Origin: Streptomyces sp. NBC_01298
Lineage (GTDB): Bacteria > Actinomycetota > Actinomycetes > Streptomycetales > Streptomycetaceae
DNA length: 64,000 bases
Assembly (NCBI RefSeq): GCF_035978755.1
Contig: NZ_CP108414.1
Span: forward strand, 7,688,001-7,752,000
Direction: 5' to 3'
In this document: positions 62,297 to 64,000 of the stretch, in pieces
Numbering within the stretch: position 1 is the first letter of the stretch
How the letters are laid out: each line of letters starts with the position of its first letter
Notes under the pieces: generated by a model
Databases searched by the model: none
Told to the model about the DNA's origin: nothing
What the model saw: only the letters and a program-made list of their open reading frames with translations
Position numbers and translations under genes: made by a program

Positions 62297-62639
62297 GTAA
62301 CGCTCCAGTTCATGGACGGTGTTGCCGGCGTCCAGTACAACCCATAATCAGACAATTCGCCACAATTCTTCTCAGGTGACTTGCTGTCACCTGTCGAGTC
62401 GTCAGAGTGATTCGCCCGTACCCGGCTGTCCGGTGGGACGGATCCGCCCCAGCCGCCGGCCGGCCGCCGACCACGCCGGCGCCGAGGCCGTCGCCGCGGA
62501 CGACGTGGGTCGAGCACCGCGAGCGGGAGAAGTAGCCGGTCACGACGGGAGACGCCCTCCCCGTGTCTCATTTCACCGTCCGGCATGTGCGAAGTCGCGC
62601 TCGTTCCCCGGTCGGTCGATCTAGTGTGGGCCGCGCAGC
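62297..62639. other. 343-base intergenic region between DUF1269 gene and riboswitch
   Basis: No gene is supported. It holds the promoter of the leftward DUF1269 gene (an AT-richer stretch near 62340-62375), the dyad at 62373-62393, and the promoter of the rightward metE leader (near 62560-62625). Confidence 0.5.
62373..62393. promoter_or_regulatory. Perfect dyad, candidate operator
   Basis: CAGGTGAC (62373-62380), TTGCT, GTCACCTG (62386-62393): an 8-bp perfect inverted repeat about 80 bases upstream of the DUF1269 start. Its position fits a repressor or activator site for that gene. No U-run follows on either strand. Confidence 0.45.
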
Positions 62640-62836
62640 TGGTTCGCCCCCGTCCGCCAGGCGGGAGGCGTCGTAAGAGGGAACCCGGTGGGAATCCGGG
62701 ACTGCCCCGCAGCGGTGAGTGGGAACGACCGCCGTCATACGCACTGGGACCGCAAACGGTCCTGGGAAGCGACGGCCAGTAGGTGCGGACCTTGGTGGTC
62801 CGCGCGCCCGCGAGTCCGAAGACCTGCCCGTTGCCC
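62640..62836 (+). promoter_or_regulatory. Cobalamin (adenosylcobalamin) riboswitch
   Basis: The leader contains the riboswitch hallmarks in order: the AGAGGGAACCCGGTGGGAA core (from about 62676), AATCCGGGACTGCCCCGCAGCGG, a GTGAGTGGGAACGACC stretch, and the closing B12 box AGTCCGAAGACCTGCC (62813-62828). It precedes metE by about 180 bases. In bacteria with both methionine synthases, B12 binding shuts off B12-independent MetE. The expression platform lies between about 62830 and 63010. Confidence 0.95.
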
Positions 62837-63019
62837 GTGCGCGATCGACCGCGCGCGGTTTCCCGGTGACCTCGTGGGCGGGTCGGCGTGCACCTCGGGC
62901 GGACCCCTCCGTCGCGTACCCAGCCGTACGCGACCCCGGCGGCCCCGCCCGTTCCGGCACCCTTCGCGTCCGCGACCCGTCACCGGGTTCATGGAGACAC
63001 GCTCGCGAAGGAGAGTTCC

Positions 63020-64000
63020 GTGACCAACGAGTCCGCAGCCGAGTCCGCAGCCGAGCCCGTACGGGCCACCGTGTACGGCTACCCCCGCCAGGGACGGAAC
63101 CGGGAACTGAAGAAGGCGATCGAGGGCTACTGGAAGGGCCGCGTCACCGCCGAAGTCCTCCGGGAGACCGCCCGCGACCTGCGCCGGGCCAACTGGGCCC
63201 AGCTCGCCGAGGCCGGCATCACCGAGGTTCCGACCGGCGACTTCTCGTACTACGACCACGTCCTGGACACCACGGTCATGGTCGGCGCGATCCCCGACCG
63301 CCACCGGGCCGCCGTCGCGGCGGACGCCCTGGACGGCTACTTCGCGATGGCCCGCGGCACGCAGGACGTGGCACCGCTCGAGATGACCAAGTGGTTCGAC
63401 ACCAACTACCACTACCTGGTCCCCGAACTCGGGCCCGACACCGTGTTCACCGCCGAACCGGCCCGACAGGTGGCGGAGTTGAAGGAGGCCCTGGCCCTCG
63501 GCCACACCGCCCGCCCGGTCCTGGTCGGACCGGTGACCTACCTCCTCCTCGCCAAGCCCGCACCCGGAGTGGCTCCCGGCTTCGACCCGCTCGCCCTGCT
63601 CGACCGGCTGCTGCCCGTCTACGCGCGCGTCCTCGCGGAACTGCGCGCCGCGGGCGCCGCATGGGTCCAGCTCGACGAGCCAGCCCTGGTCCAGGACCGC
63701 ACCCCGGCCGAACTGAACGCGGCGGCCCGCGCCTACCGCGAGCTCGGCGGCCTCACCGAGCGCCCCAAGCTGCTCGTCGCCTCCTACTTCGACCGGCTCG
63801 GCGAAGCCCTGCCCGTCCTGGCGAAGGCGCCCGTGGAGGGCCTCGCCCTCGACTTCACCGACCGGGCCGCCGCCAACCTCGAGGACCTCGCCGCGGTCGG
63901 CGGCATCCCCGGCAAGCGACTGGTCGCGGGCGTGGTCGGAGGCCGCAACATCTGGATCAACGACTACCAGGAGTCGCTGACCACCCTCGGAACCCTGCTC
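63020..64000 (+). CDS. metE: Cobalamin-independent methionine synthase MetE (5' part)
   Basis: The first 327 codons are present; the gene runs off the window. The frame opens GTG with AAGGAGA eight bases before. After a short repeated ESAAESAAEP stretch come ATVYGYPRQGRNRELKKAIEGYWKG, PTGDFSYYDHVLD, MTKWFDTNYHYLVPE, VLVGPVTYLLLAKP, AWVQLDEPALVQD and VVGGRNIWIND, all typical of the MetE N-terminal barrel. It transfers a methyl group from methyltetrahydrofolate-polyglutamate to homocysteine without B12. The upstream cobalamin riboswitch fits this role. Confidence 0.96.
   Translation, partial: MTNESAAESAAEPVRATVYGYPRQGRNRELKKAIEGYWKGRVTAEVLRETARDLRRANWAQLAEAGITEVPTGDFSYYDHVLDTTVMVGAIPDRHRAAVAADALDGYFAMARGTQDVAPLEMTKWFDTNYHYLVPELGPDTVFTAEPARQVAELKEALALGHTARPVLVGPVTYLLLAKPAPGVAPGFDPLALLDRLLPVYARVLAELRAAGAAWVQLDEPALVQDRTPAELNAAARAYRELGGLTERPKLLVASYFDRLGEALPVLAKAPVEGLALDFTDRAAANLEDLAAVGGIPGKRLVAGVVGGRNIWINDYQESLTTLGTLL

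Overview
The window is high-GC actinobacterial DNA, almost certainly Streptomyces. The support is GTG/TTG starts with GGAGG-type ribosome binding sites, strong third-position GC bias, and typical streptomycete families: a Pls/PosA-type peptide synthetase, ECF42 sigma with a YCII partner, SpoIIE-type PP2C phosphatases, a GlxA-type regulator, a DasR-like chitinase promoter, and B12-riboswitch-controlled metE. No tRNA, rRNA, CRISPR array or intact insertion sequence was seen.

Layout. 1-2.8 kb: the end of a peptide/nickel-type ABC importer operon (two permeases, two ATPases, overlapping starts). 2.9-10.7 kb: a small membrane protein, a secreted beta-propeller-like protein, a membrane PP2C phosphatase, a very large secreted protein carrying both an M4 and an M28 metallopeptidase, and a LysR regulator. 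10.8-13.2 kb: a Tat-exported sulfatase with its own formylglycine-generating enzyme. 13.2-17.5 kb: TetR, a secreted amidohydrolase/discoidin protein, AraC and DUF2000.

17.9-32.3 kb is the most unusual part: a Pst-like ABC transporter locus (pstC, pstA, three different PstS-like binding proteins, pstB at the far end). Between the binding proteins and pstB it carries cell-surface genes: a WxL-like protein with Ig repeats, a DUF916 (WxL-interacting) protein fused in frame to an LAxTG-type surface protein, and a sortase-fold membrane protein that has lost its catalytic residues. I read this as one co-inherited surface-display/uptake system. Its substrate is not established.

32.3-36.1 kb: an FMN reductase and a convergent ECF42 sigma gene whose stop codons both lie in the arms of a long palindromic element. 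The sigma factor has a tyrosine-recombinase-like C-terminal extension. A nested dyad separates the sigma/YCII pair from a divergent DUF998 gene. 36.2-40.1 kb: a Ser/Thr kinase, a LuxR-type HTH protein and a PAS-GAF-PP2C-ATPase phosphatase. 40.2-44.7 kb: an orphan ketosynthase-acyltransferase relic, a PBP4-type D-Ala-D-Ala carboxypeptidase and a membrane protein. 44.8-48.9 kb: a GH18 chitinase, a GlxA-type regulator and GAPDH. 49.1-54.5 kb: the Pls-type synthetase and an M1 aminopeptidase. 54.5-58.8 kb: a NarL-type two-component pair divergent from an MMPL transporter. 59-62.3 kb: two lipoproteins, a SulP transporter and a DUF1269 protein. 62.6 kb-end: a cobalamin riboswitch and the 5' half of metE.
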